Shown: positions 45,795 through 54,029, counted from the stretch's first letter. The stretch: 60,261 bases of DNA from Salegentibacter maritimus (GCF_016236915.1 NZ_JAEHOK010000019.1:1-60261), one strand, 5' to 3'. Numbers and translations: made by a program. The notes: generated by a model from the letters alone, not told the origin.

Positions 45795-46583
45795 ATGAGC
45801 CAGAGTGAAGTTATAGAGAAAATAAAGGCACAAAAAAATTTACCAAATTTAAAATTCAGTATTAAGGAAAAAACTGAAGCCTTTACCAATAACCTATTTT
45901 ACACGTTGTTTGATGAAGAAACGCCTGTAAAAGAAAATATTAAAAAGTTAGGAGAAGATTTTGAAGAACTTGCAGATTTGGTGTGCTGGGAGCCAGATAC
46001 CCCCTGTAGGGATATTTGGCAGGAATATTTAGATAGATTGCCCGAAATTTTAAAAAAACTACATAAAGATGCCAGGGCAATTTCAGAGAATGATCCTGCA
46101 GCAAATTCCATAGAAGAAGTTATTCTTTCTTATCCCGGTTTTTTCGCTATAGCTATTTATCGTTTTAGCCATGAGTTTTATAAATTCGGTCTTCCACTTG
46201 TGCCACGTTTAATGGCCGAGTGCGCACATGCCCTTACCGGAACAGATATTAACCCGGGAGCGCATATTGGTACACCTTTCTTTATAGATCATGCCACAGG
46301 AGTGGTAATAGGTGAAACAGCGGTTATAGAAGATAATGTAAAGATCTACCAGGGAGTAACCCTGGGGGCACTTTATGTAGATCGCAATTTAAAAGATGTA
46401 AAAAGGCATCCTACCATAGAAAAAAATGTTACAATTTATGCGAATGCTACTATTTTAGGAGGTGAAACAATTATAGGGGCCAATAGTGTGATAGGAGGAA
46501 ATGTATGGTTAACGGCTTCTGTGCCTAAAAACTCCATGGTTTCACATAATCCACAAATCAATATAAAAAATACGAATAGATAA
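45795..46583 (+). CDS. cysE: serine O-acetyltransferase
   Basis: A 262-residue enzyme that makes O-acetylserine from serine and acetyl-CoA, the first step of cysteine synthesis. An N-terminal helical domain (1-140) precedes the left-handed beta-helix, visible as hexapeptide repeats from GTDINPGAHIGTPFFIDH to the end. Catalytic residues are in FFIDHATG (Asp-His) and the loop IYQGVTLGAL. A candidate promoter box TActTTTG is at 45746-45753. Its stop overlaps the cysM start by 1 bp (TAATG), so the pathway enzymes are coupled. Confidence 0.92.
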   Translation: MSQSEVIEKIKAQKNLPNLKFSIKEKTEAFTNNLFYTLFDEETPVKENIKKLGEDFEELADLVCWEPDTPCRDIWQEYLDRLPEILKKLHKDARAISENDPAANSIEEVILSYPGFFAIAIYRFSHEFYKFGLPLVPRLMAECAHALTGTDINPGAHIGTPFFIDHATGVVIGETAVIEDNVKIYQGVTLGALYVDRNLKDVKRHPTIEKNVTIYANATILGGETIIGANSVIGGNVWLTASVPKNSMVSHNPQINIKNTNR

Positions 46584-47467
46584 TGAATAATTCTATATTA
46601 GATTTAATAGGAAATACACCTTTGGTGAAAGCCCAAACTTTAGTTGAAAACCCAAAGGTGGAACTCTACTTTAAGCTTGAAGGTCAAAACCCGGGAGGAA
46701 GTGTAAAGGATCGTGCAGCCTATAATATGATTAAAAGTGCACTAGATAGGGGAGACATAACCCGGGAAACTAAACTTATTGAAGCCACAAGCGGAAATAC
46801 CGGTATAGCCCTTGCTATGGTAGCTAGGATATTTAAATTAGATATTGAATTGGTAATGCCCGAAAATTCTACCATAGAACGTGTACAAACTATGCGTGCA
46901 TATGGAGCTAAAGTTACACTTACAGATGCCGAAGGGGGTATTGAAGGAGCCAGGGATTATGCAGAAACTAAAATGGCCGAAGGTGATTATTTTATGATCA
47001 ATCAGTTTAGTAATAATGATAATTGGCAGGCCCATTATCATACTACCGGACCAGAAATTTGGAACGATACCCGGCATAAAATATCGCATTTTGTTTCTTC
47101 TATGGGAACTACCGGAACCATTATGGGAACTTCTACCTATTTAAAGGAAAAGAATAATGAAATTCAAATTGTTGGGGTGCAACCAACCGATAACTCCAGA
47201 ATTCCCGGAATTAGAAAATGGCCCGAAGCCTATCTTCCTAAAATTTTTGTACCTACAAAAGTAGACCGAATACTGGAGGTAAGTGAGGAGGAAGCTGTTT
47301 CAATGACTAAAAAACTGGCCGAAGAAGAAGGGATTTTTGCCGGTATGAGTAGTGGAGGTGCCGCTGCTGCCGCTCTTAGACTATGTAATGAATTAGAGGA
47401 AGGTGTTGTTGTTAGTATAGTTTGCGATCGTGGGGACCGTTATTTATCGTCTCATATTTTTGATTAA
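46583..47467 (+). CDS. cysM: cysteine synthase (O-acetylserine sulfhydrylase)
   Basis: A 294-residue PLP enzyme that makes cysteine from O-acetylserine and sulfide. The PLP lysine is in GGSVKDRAAYNMI (about residue 39), the substrate loop is ATSGNTGIALA (about 66-76) and the phosphate-binding loop is VSSMGTTGTIMG. The short length and the sequence around the last motifs (GIFAGMSSGGAA) favour the CysM type. It is coupled to cysE and ends before the hairpin at 47475. Confidence 0.9.
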   Translation: MNNSILDLIGNTPLVKAQTLVENPKVELYFKLEGQNPGGSVKDRAAYNMIKSALDRGDITRETKLIEATSGNTGIALAMVARIFKLDIELVMPENSTIERVQTMRAYGAKVTLTDAEGGIEGARDYAETKMAEGDYFMINQFSNNDNWQAHYHTTGPEIWNDTRHKISHFVSSMGTTGTIMGTSTYLKEKNNEIQIVGVQPTDNSRIPGIRKWPEAYLPKIFVPTKVDRILEVSEEEAVSMTKKLAEEEGIFAGMSSGGAAAAALRLCNELEEGVVVSIVCDRGDRYLSSHIFD

Positions 47468-47474
47468 AATAAAT

Positions 47475-47505
47475 ACTCCGGAAATTGAAAAAAAATTTCC
47501 GGAGT
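47475..47505 (+). terminator. hairpin after cysEM
   Basis: A perfect 12-bp stem, ACTCCGGAAATT with AATTTCCGGAGT, around a 7-nt A-rich loop, 7 nt after the cysM stop. No T run follows, so termination is probable rather than certain. Confidence 0.6.
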
Positions 47506-47533
47506 GAATATAGAAGCTATTTAAGTGGCTTTG

Positions 47534-47628
47534 TTGGCAAAACCAATGGGTATAATACCCGGCTGCTTGCCTCGAAATTGAAATTTGTTTCAATAAATTT
47601 CTTTTGAACTTACCCCGAGGTGTTTTAC
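47534..47628. repeat. repeat family A, copy
   Basis: TTGGCAAAACCAATGGG, GCTGCTTGCCTCGAAATTGAAATTTG and CTTACCCCGAGGTGTTTTAC; the middle is decayed. It runs up to the stop codon of the secreted protein gene at 47625. Confidence 0.6.
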
Positions 47629-48188
47629 TCTAAAGTAGCTACAGCATAACCTGTGGCGTCTCTAGTAACATTCATTTTTACATTTTTCTTGTTTTTACCA
47701 TTTTCAAGTTTCACTTTATAATATTCTTTATCAATAGTCCATCCAGACTTTGTAAATGCCAAATGTTTGGTTCCTACAATACTGTAACCTTCATTAGCTC
47801 TTAAGATTTTTACAAGGGTTCTATTTGGTAAATTAACGTCTACAAAGCGTTGGTTACTGGAAATAACCTCACCATTTCTATTATAATTTACTTTTAGTTT
47901 ACCTTTATTGGTAATAAAACTTACGGTATATTTATCGTAGCCTTTATCCTGATTGGCCTCAATAAAATCTTCAATGCTAAAATTTTCTCTTGCATATTTT
48001 AAAGGATTAGCGTGAAATTGTCCAACGTAGTCTTCACTAACCTGAAATGTTAGTGAATTTGATGTTTCGTCAATTTCCAGAGACTTTGGATTAAAATCCA
48101 TCCTTAATTCGTCTAGCTTAATTATGCCTTGTGAATATACCATTCCCACAATGGTGAAACACAATAGGCTTAAGATTAACTTTTTCAT
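47625..48188 (-). CDS. secreted hypothetical protein
   Basis: A 187-residue protein with a clear signal peptide (MKKLILSLLCFTIVGMVYSQG, cleavage near residue 19). The mature part alternates strands and charged turns (YTVSFITNKGKLKVNYNRNGE, a YxVxF/YNRNGE pattern also seen in PepSY-like secreted proteins of Bacteroidota). No lipobox and no sorting domain. I do not recognise a specific family. It stands alone between the cys operon and the Crp/Fnr regulator. Confidence 0.72.
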   Translation of the reverse strand: MKKLILSLLCFTIVGMVYSQGIIKLDELRMDFNPKSLEIDETSNSLTFQVSEDYVGQFHANPLKYARENFSIEDFIEANQDKGYDKYTVSFITNKGKLKVNYNRNGEVISSNQRFVDVNLPNRTLVKILRANEGYSIVGTKHLAFTKSGWTIDKEYYKVKLENGKNKKNVKMNVTRDATGYAVATLE

Positions 48189-48306
48189 AATATTTTATTT
48201 TAGAGATTAATAAATAATTATATGCCAAAAGTAATCTTCTCTTAAGCCCAATAAAACTACCTAAGTAGCAGTATTTCAAGCTTTAATAGTTTTTAACGGT
48301 TGTTTA

Positions 48307-49008
48307 TTAATTAGTTGCTTTCTTTAAAAGTAGTGGTAAGTTAATTACTTCCATTTTTTTTCGGCTTATTTTCAAAATACCTTCCTTTTTAAAATTTTGG
48401 AAATGCCTGTTAACTACAGCTCTTGTAGAGCCTATTAAATTTGCTATTTCGTCGTTAGAAAGATCATGTATATACTCTAGCTTTTGAGATTCATGATTCA
48501 GGTTTTTTAAAATTAACCTTGCAAGACGTGCCGGAATTTCGAAAAAAGTATGATTAATAGCATAGTCTTCAACGCGTAGAAGCTGTTTCCCTATGTATGT
48601 TAGCAGTTTTTCATTAAGCTCGGGATATAATTTTAACCATTTTTGCATGGTAAAGGTAGGGGTCGTTAACATATGTACTTCCTCTAAAGACTCGTAATAA
48701 ATTTTATGATTACAATTATCAACTAAAGAAATTACATCAAAAAAATCGTTTTGCTTCAGTAAAAACAGGGTAAACTCCCTACCAGTTTCTTTGTTGGTTT
48801 GATATACCTTTAAACGTCCTGAAATTATAATATGAAATTTATGCTTTAAATTTTTGCAGTTGCTGCAAGTGCGTGCCGGCCAAATCTCCTTTACAAAGTT
48901 AGAGGCGATTTCAGCCAGAGTTTCCTGCTTAAAATCATTAAAAAGAAGGTTATTACCTATAACATCTAAGCCACTCCTGTTTGTACTACCGTTCTTATTC
49001 ATAATCAA
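48307..49008 (-). CDS. Crp/Fnr family transcriptional regulator
   Basis: A 233-residue regulator. Residues 25-140 form the cyclic-nucleotide-type beta-barrel (SGRLKVYQTNKETGREF), 140-165 the dimer helix, and 165-230 the winged helix (LSNDEIANLIGSTRAVVNRHFQNFKKEGI). A CSNC pair (Cys48, Cys51) precedes the barrel and Cys99 lies in it; E. coli FNR uses four cysteines for its cluster, so redox or iron-sulfur sensing is possible but not shown. The recognition helix has RAVVNR where FNR has ETISR, so its target is not FNR-identical. It is the only Crp/Fnr gene seen and a candidate for the cco/hemN motif. The start could be 6 nt later. Confidence 0.85.
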   Translation of the reverse strand: MIMNKNGSTNRSGLDVIGNNLLFNDFKQETLAEIASNFVKEIWPARTCSNCKNLKHKFHIIISGRLKVYQTNKETGREFTLFLLKQNDFFDVISLVDNCNHKIYYESLEEVHMLTTPTFTMQKWLKLYPELNEKLLTYIGKQLLRVEDYAINHTFFEIPARLARLILKNLNHESQKLEYIHDLSNDEIANLIGSTRAVVNRHFQNFKKEGILKISRKKMEVINLPLLLKKATN

Positions 49009-49160
49009 GCAGTTTGAAAAAAATGAGTCAACCGGGGAGAGTAGAAATAAGTTCTAAATTTAATAAATTCTTCCCTTTTAATTCGTATTTGTTTCCTAAA
49101 TATTTCTTTAAACCTAAGAAATCAGCTATTTTTGCAAACTTGCAGATTTGAACAAAAATT

Positions 49161-50675
49161 ATGGCGGTGGAAACCTTTGGAATAGAAGATAAGAAAGTAG
49201 ATAAACAACTTTATGACTATCAACAAAAAGATATAGACAAAATCTTTGGTGTGATAGATAAGCATCCTGAACATTATAACCTTCTTTATCAGTTGCCTAC
49301 AGGCGGTGGTAAAACGGTTATATTTTCACAAATGGTGCGGGAATATATTCAACGAACTCAAAAAAAAGTACTTATTCTTACCCATAGAATCGAGTTGTGT
49401 AAACAAACCTCTAATATGCTAGATGGGTTTGGGGTACGTAACAAGATTATTAATTCTAAGGTAAAGGAATTACCAGACCAGGAAAATTACATGTGCTTTG
49501 TAGCCATGGTAGAAACCCTGAACAATCGTCTACACGACGAGAAATTGGAGATTCAGGACATTGGTTTGGTAATTATAGATGAAGCCCATTATAATTCATT
49601 TAGAAAACTATTCAAATTTTTTGAAAAATGCTTTATACTTGGAGTTACGGCTACACCACTTAGCTCCAATATTAAGTTGCCTATGAAAGATAATTACCGC
49701 GAATTAATTGTAGGTGATTCTATAGGCTCTCTTATTGAAAAAGGCTTTTTGGCCCGGGCAAATACCTTTAGTTACAACGTAGGCCTTACGAGTTTAAAGG
49801 TAGGAATGAATGGAGATTATACCGTAAAATCTTCTGAAGAATTGTATTCTAACATTTCTATGCAGGAAAAGTTGTTAAATGCCTATTACGAGCGTTCCCG
49901 CGGTAAGAAAACACTTATTTTTAATAATGGTATCAATACGTCAATAGAGGTCTATGAAACCTTTAGAAATGCAGGTTTGCCTATTCGGCACCTGGATAAC
50001 ACCACTAGTAAACAGGATAGAAAGGATATTTTAAAATGGTTTAAACATACGCCTGACGCTATTGTAACCTCCGTTAGTATTCTTACTACCGGTTTTGATG
50101 AACCTACGGTAGAAACTATAGTTTTGAATAGGGCTACAAAATCATTAACCCTTTATTTTCAAATGATTGGTAGAGGATCAAGGGTCTTACCGGGAAAATC
50201 TGAATTTAACGTGATAGATTTAGGTAATAACCTAGCAAGATTTGGCGAATGGAGTGCCCCGGTAGACTGGAAACAAATTTTTAGAGCCCCAGATTTCTAT
50301 TTTGAAAATTTATTGAGTGATGAAGAAATAGAGCGGGAATTTAAATATGTAATGCCTCCCGAAATACGAGAGCAATTTTCTAAATCCGAAAATGTAGATT
50401 TTGATGTGGAAGAAGCTTATGATGAGGTTATAAAAAAAGGATTAAAATCGAAGGCGGTTTTAGAATGGTCTATGGAGCAACACGTAAAAATGTGCGTAGA
50501 AAATTCTGAAGATGTTTTTGATGCTCGAATTTTGGCCAAAGAACTAAAAGACGATATTGCTTCAAGAATTAAACAATACTCTTATTGTATTAGTAAAAGT
50601 ACCAAGAATTATCGCGATTGGCTGGAAGAGGATTACTCGAGAAAACTGAGAATGGCCATCAATAAAGAATTTTAG
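49161..50675 (+). CDS. DEAD/DEAH box helicase (superfamily 2)
   Basis: A 504-residue SF2 helicase, RecG/UvrB-fold like. Motif I is LPTGGGKTV (about 46-54), motif II IIDEAH, motif III VTATPLS and motif VI MIGRGSRVLPG. The opening LYDYQQKDIDKIF (Q-motif region) marks the DEAH/ResIII type used in restriction and other DNA-remodelling proteins. A C-terminal part (430-504) is helical and unassigned. It has no restriction or methylase partner nearby. Divergent from the Crp/Fnr gene. Confidence 0.88.
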   Translation: MAVETFGIEDKKVDKQLYDYQQKDIDKIFGVIDKHPEHYNLLYQLPTGGGKTVIFSQMVREYIQRTQKKVLILTHRIELCKQTSNMLDGFGVRNKIINSKVKELPDQENYMCFVAMVETLNNRLHDEKLEIQDIGLVIIDEAHYNSFRKLFKFFEKCFILGVTATPLSSNIKLPMKDNYRELIVGDSIGSLIEKGFLARANTFSYNVGLTSLKVGMNGDYTVKSSEELYSNISMQEKLLNAYYERSRGKKTLIFNNGINTSIEVYETFRNAGLPIRHLDNTTSKQDRKDILKWFKHTPDAIVTSVSILTTGFDEPTVETIVLNRATKSLTLYFQMIGRGSRVLPGKSEFNVIDLGNNLARFGEWSAPVDWKQIFRAPDFYFENLLSDEEIEREFKYVMPPEIREQFSKSENVDFDVEEAYDEVIKKGLKSKAVLEWSMEQHVKMCVENSEDVFDARILAKELKDDIASRIKQYSYCISKSTKNYRDWLEEDYSRKLRMAINKEF

Positions 50676-50736
50676 AAGCAAATTACCTCTCCTGGTAAGC
50701 TTTAAATGCATTAAATCTCGAAGATCGAGTGCATGG

Positions 50737-50784
50737 GCATTATTAATTAAACAATATTTAAATAAATTGTTTAATTAATAATGC
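50737..50784 (+). terminator. long AT-rich hairpin after the helicase gene
   Basis: A perfect 19-bp inverted repeat (50737-50755 and 50766-50784) around a 10-nt loop, followed by CTTTTTTAC. It begins GCATTATTAATTAAACAAT. The T run makes it a likely terminator for the helicase; the perfect pairing is unusually long. Just before it, 50684-50735 looks like an inverted, compact family A variant. Confidence 0.7.
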
Positions 50785-50852
50785 CTTTTTTACAATTTTA
50801 TATCAGCTATGGACCTTTTATAGTACTTTAGTAAGTTTGTTTTCTATAGCTT

Positions 50853-53150
50853 CTAGTCTTTATCTTTCCCACCAAAAAGGCGTTTAAAGAAGCCTTTCTT
50901 TTTCTCTTTTTTCTCCTCTTTTTCAGGTTTATCCTTATCGCTTCCACCAAATAAACGTTTAAAAAAACCGTCTCTTTTTACCGGATCGCAATCCAACATT
51001 TCACTAATTTCAGAAGAGATAGGAGCAAACCGGGCTTTTGTGATATCGTTAAAGCTGGTATCCATATTCAGTTTTTGCATGAGTTTAGCAAAAATTGGTA
51101 ATGCCGAATTTGCTCCCTGGCCAATATAGGTGTTTCTGAAGCCTATTCTATGGTCGTCGGCACCAACCCAGGTAACTGCAAGTAGGTTGGGGGTAATACC
51201 CACAAACCAGCCATCTTTGTTGTTTTGTGTAGTACCTGTCTTGCCCGCAATATCATTCCTTAATCCGTAAGTGGTTCTTAGCCTGGTGGCCGTTCCCTGG
51301 TTTACCGTAGCTTTCATCATGTTTATCATGATTTTTCGGTTGGTTTCAGAAATAGATGGGGCCTCTGAAATTTCAGGCTTAAATTCAGCTAAAATGTTTC
51401 CCTGGTCATCTTCAATTCTGGAGATATAAAAAGGCTTACTCGTTTTTCCATTATTCACAAATGGCGTATAAGCCTTGGTTAACTCGGTTAGACTTAAAGA
51501 AGCCGTTCCCAATGCGATTGATGGAACTTTGGGGAGTTCAGAATTTATACCCATAGCTTTTGCCTGGTTCACTACCGCTTGAATTCCTGTCTCCATAAGT
51601 ACTTTAACGGCAATAGTATTCATAGACTTACTTAGCGCTTCCTTTAAGTTATAATTTATATGCGGATCTTCTTCATCACCTCCTGAATTAGAAGGAGTCC
51701 AGCCATTGGCATAACTTACTTCTCTTGCCGAAAAGTAGGTGCATGGATCCATCCCATTCTCAAGGGCTGCGGTGTAAACAAACGGCTTGAATGTAGAGCC
51801 TACCTGGCGCTTACTTTGTGAAACATGATCGTATTTAAAATATCTAAAGTCTATGCCGCCAACCCAGGCCTGTACTGCACCGGTTTGTGGTGTAACGGCC
51901 AGCATCCCTGCGTTTAGGAATTTTAAATAATGTGCTACACTGTCTTTAGTGCTAATATTTCTAGTTTCAACTTTATCGTAATCAAAAAGTTCTATTGATT
52001 TTTTTCTATTTAAAATTTCCAGAATTTGGTTCTCACTTTTGCCTTCCGTGGCCAGTTTTTTCCAGGTCGAGGTTTTCTTAAGGGCTTCTTTTACTATGTT
52101 TTGATTTGTTAACCAGGGGGCACTCTTTCCCCAGGCTTCTTCGTGCTGTTTTTGAAGAGCCCGCAAATGTTCTTTTAATGCCTCTTCGGCCAAACTTTGC
52201 ATTTTATAATTTAAGGTGGTGTGTATACTTAAACCATCTCTATAAATATTAAACTTTTTACCATCCTTGTTTTTTAATGTATCCAGGATTTTACTCAAGT
52301 CTTTTCTTATTTGCGCCCTAAAATAGGGAGCCAATCCTTTATCGTGACCATAGTTTTTGTAATTAAGAACCAATGCTTTTTGCTTTGCTTCATTTACTTC
52401 GGCCTCTGTTAAATAGCCATACTTTCCCATTTGTTCTAAAACAACATCCCTTCGCAACCGACTTCTTTCAGGGAAAATTCTTGGATTATAAGAATGGGAT
52501 GCTTTTAATGTGCCTACTAAAACGGCGGCTTCTTCAAGATTGATTTCTGAGGTATGTTTCCCGAAGAATTTCATAGAAGCACTCTCTATTCCGTAGGTAT
52601 TATCACTAAAAGGTACCGTATTGAAATAAAGTTTGAGAATATCTTCTTTTGAATAGATATCTTCCAGCCTTTTTGCGATAATGGCTTCCTGAAATTTATT
52701 GACAACAATTCCAAGCGGTCCATAATCTTTTCTTCCGTAGATATTTTTTGCCAATTGAAGGCTAATAGTACTACCACCACCGGAAGAATCGTCCTGAAGT
52801 AGAATAGATTTAAAAAGCACCCTTAGAAGACTGCGGTTATCAATTCCGTTGTGTTCAAAAAAGCGTGCGTCTTCAGTTGCGACCAGTGCGTTAATTAAAT
52901 GACTGGGAAGTTCTTCAAATGTAATGGGTTGCCGGTCAAAAACATAAAATTTCCCAATAAGTTCACCATTATCGGCCAGAACCTCTGTAGCCCTGTTTTG
53001 TCTGAGTTCTTTTAATTCGGTAGAGGAAGGGAGTTCACCCCAGGCTCCAAAATAAATGCTGGCAAAAAATATTATAAAAACGCTAAAAAGACTTACCAGA
53101 GTTATGAAAGCCCATTTAAGCCAGGGTTTCCTTTTAATTTTATTGAGCAT
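50853..53150 (-). CDS. penicillin-binding protein 1A
   Basis: A 765-residue bifunctional peptidoglycan synthase. One N-terminal membrane anchor (about 12-34) precedes the glycosyltransferase domain (EDARFFEHNGID, GGSTISLQLAKN), a linker, and the transpeptidase with SxxK (STFKPFVYT), SMN (KSMNTI) and KTG (AGKTGTTQNNKDGWF). The C-terminus is a Lys-rich tail carrying FFKRLFGG twice (about 733 and 754), a short amphipathic repeat. It polymerises and crosslinks glycan strands at the inner membrane. Confidence 0.92.
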   Translation of the reverse strand: MLNKIKRKPWLKWAFITLVSLFSVFIIFFASIYFGAWGELPSSTELKELRQNRATEVLADNGELIGKFYVFDRQPITFEELPSHLINALVATEDARFFEHNGIDNRSLLRVLFKSILLQDDSSGGGSTISLQLAKNIYGRKDYGPLGIVVNKFQEAIIAKRLEDIYSKEDILKLYFNTVPFSDNTYGIESASMKFFGKHTSEINLEEAAVLVGTLKASHSYNPRIFPERSRLRRDVVLEQMGKYGYLTEAEVNEAKQKALVLNYKNYGHDKGLAPYFRAQIRKDLSKILDTLKNKDGKKFNIYRDGLSIHTTLNYKMQSLAEEALKEHLRALQKQHEEAWGKSAPWLTNQNIVKEALKKTSTWKKLATEGKSENQILEILNRKKSIELFDYDKVETRNISTKDSVAHYLKFLNAGMLAVTPQTGAVQAWVGGIDFRYFKYDHVSQSKRQVGSTFKPFVYTAALENGMDPCTYFSAREVSYANGWTPSNSGGDEEDPHINYNLKEALSKSMNTIAVKVLMETGIQAVVNQAKAMGINSELPKVPSIALGTASLSLTELTKAYTPFVNNGKTSKPFYISRIEDDQGNILAEFKPEISEAPSISETNRKIMINMMKATVNQGTATRLRTTYGLRNDIAGKTGTTQNNKDGWFVGITPNLLAVTWVGADDHRIGFRNTYIGQGANSALPIFAKLMQKLNMDTSFNDITKARFAPISSEISEMLDCDPVKRDGFFKRLFGGSDKDKPEKEEKKEKKKGFFKRLFGGKDKD

Positions 53151-53261
53151 AGTAAATTTTATTGTTACAAATAAACAAATACCATATAAAAAGGGTTTCC
53201 TATTTAAAGATTTTTTAAGTTTTTAAAGTGCAGGTTTTCAGGTGTATCTAAAATTGGCTAT

Positions 53262-53295
53262 AAAAAAGCCGGTCACAAATTACATTGTGCCGGCT
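53262..53295 (-). terminator. rho-independent terminator of the micro-ORF array
   Basis: On the minus strand AGCCGGCACAA pairs with TTGTGACCGGCT (11 bp with a one-base bulge, 53295-53285 and 53278-53267), followed by a run of T residues. It lies 38 bp after the last micro-ORF stop and well before pbp1A, which shows the array is a separate transcription unit. Confidence 0.85.
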
Positions 53296-53332
53296 AAGGA
53301 ATAATACATTTCATAAAGAATTTATTTTAAGA

Positions 53333-53470
53333 TCAACACATAGGTTGATGGTTTAAATGCCAGTTGTTTCTTGTAAAATTTTCCTGAAATTTAATATTTG
53401 GCTTTTTCCCATATAACTGGCAATCTCTTACGCTTCCAAAATTTCGGTTGATATATTCGTGGATTTTCAT
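53333..53470 (-). CDS. micro-ORF 4 of tandem array (45 codons)
   Basis: ATG at 53470, TGA at 53333-53335. A 45-residue basic, polar peptide beginning MKIHEYINRNFGS and ending RNNWHLNHQPMC. It keeps the NW of the other members and an MK-start, but lacks KRRY and is longer. It lies 14 bp after micro-ORF 3 and is the last before the terminator. No signal peptide or membrane span. Function unknown. Confidence 0.55.
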   Translation of the reverse strand: MKIHEYINRNFGSVRDCQLYGKKPNIKFQENFTRNNWHLNHQPMC

Positions 53471-53484
53471 AATGTTAAGTTTTT

Positions 53485-53571
53485 TTAGTAACGACGTTTT
53501 ATATCCCAGTTACTACGATGGTTTGATTTTAACTGATTTAAAAAAGGACGATTGTTTTGAAAGGTTTTCAT
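53485..53571 (-). CDS. micro-ORF 3 of tandem array (28 codons)
   Basis: ATG at 53571, TAA at 53485-53487. A 28-residue basic peptide: MKTFQNNRPFLNQ at the start and NWDIKRRY at the very end. It matches micro-ORFs 1 and 2 at MKT, FxNQ and NW..KRRY while the middle differs. Preceded by the same spacer TCCTAAAACCTAGAAATT as micro-ORF 2. Confidence 0.62.
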   Translation of the reverse strand: MKTFQNNRPFLNQLKSNHRSNWDIKRRY

Positions 53572-53589
53572 AATTTCTAGGTTTTAGGA

Positions 53590-53685
53590 TTATCTTAAAT
53601 AGCGTCTTTTACTATTCCAGTTTTTCTTAGTACTATTTTTTTCCTGATTAAAAAATGCTCTGCTAATGGTTTCTGAAGTTTTCAT
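53590..53685 (-). CDS. micro-ORF 2 of tandem array (31 codons)
   Basis: ATG at 53685, TAA at 53590-53592. Encodes 31 residues with MKTSETISRAFFNQEK at the start and NWNSKRRYLR at the end. It is a close copy of micro-ORF 1: four nucleotide differences over 96, changing two residues (Leu to Phe, Arg to Lys) and one silently. Its spacer is identical to that of micro-ORF 3. Confidence 0.65.
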   Translation of the reverse strand: MKTSETISRAFFNQEKNSTKKNWNSKRRYLR

Positions 53686-53703
53686 AATTTCTAGGTTTTA
53701 GGA

Positions 53704-53799
53704 TTATCTTAAATAACGTCTTTTACTATTCCAGTTTTTCTTAGTACTATTTCTTTCCTGATTAAAGAGTGCTCTGCTAATGGTTTCTGAAGTTTTCAT
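53704..53799 (-). CDS. micro-ORF 1 of tandem array (31 codons)
   Basis: ATG at 53799, TAA at 53704-53706. Encodes a 31-residue, Lys/Arg-rich, water-soluble peptide beginning MKTSETISRALFNQ and ending NWNSKRRYLR. First of four tandem members on the minus strand, each with its own ATG. The leader is TTATAGAAATT, without a strong Shine-Dalgarno, as is usual in Bacteroidota. I do not recognise the family. It is neither toxin-like (no membrane span) nor signal-bearing. Confidence 0.65.
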   Translation of the reverse strand: MKTSETISRALFNQERNSTKKNWNSKRRYLR

Positions 53800-53853
53800 A
53801 ATTTCTATAATTTAAATGTTATACCTAATAGACTGTTAGTAATCTTGTTTGTT

Positions 53854-53879
53854 ACAGTACTATGTTATAAACAGTACTA
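53854..53879 (-). promoter_or_regulatory. direct repeat upstream of the micro-ORF array
   Basis: ACAGTACTA occurs twice (53854-53862 and 53871-53879), 17 bp apart, 55 bp and more upstream of the first micro-ORF. The core AGTACT is palindromic. It could be an operator of the array or of the divergent gene at 54030. A clear TAnnTTTG box was not found. Confidence 0.35.
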
Positions 53880-54029
53880 AATTAACTTATTTTTAACAAA
53901 TTAGGGGGTTTTTGACGGGTTTTGGACTTGCTTTTTAAGCTAATTTTTAAATTCGTCTGTTAATAATATTTAATTATACAGGCAAAGCTTAGGAATAAAC
54001 TTACTTTAGGATCTTATTCTAGAAACCTT

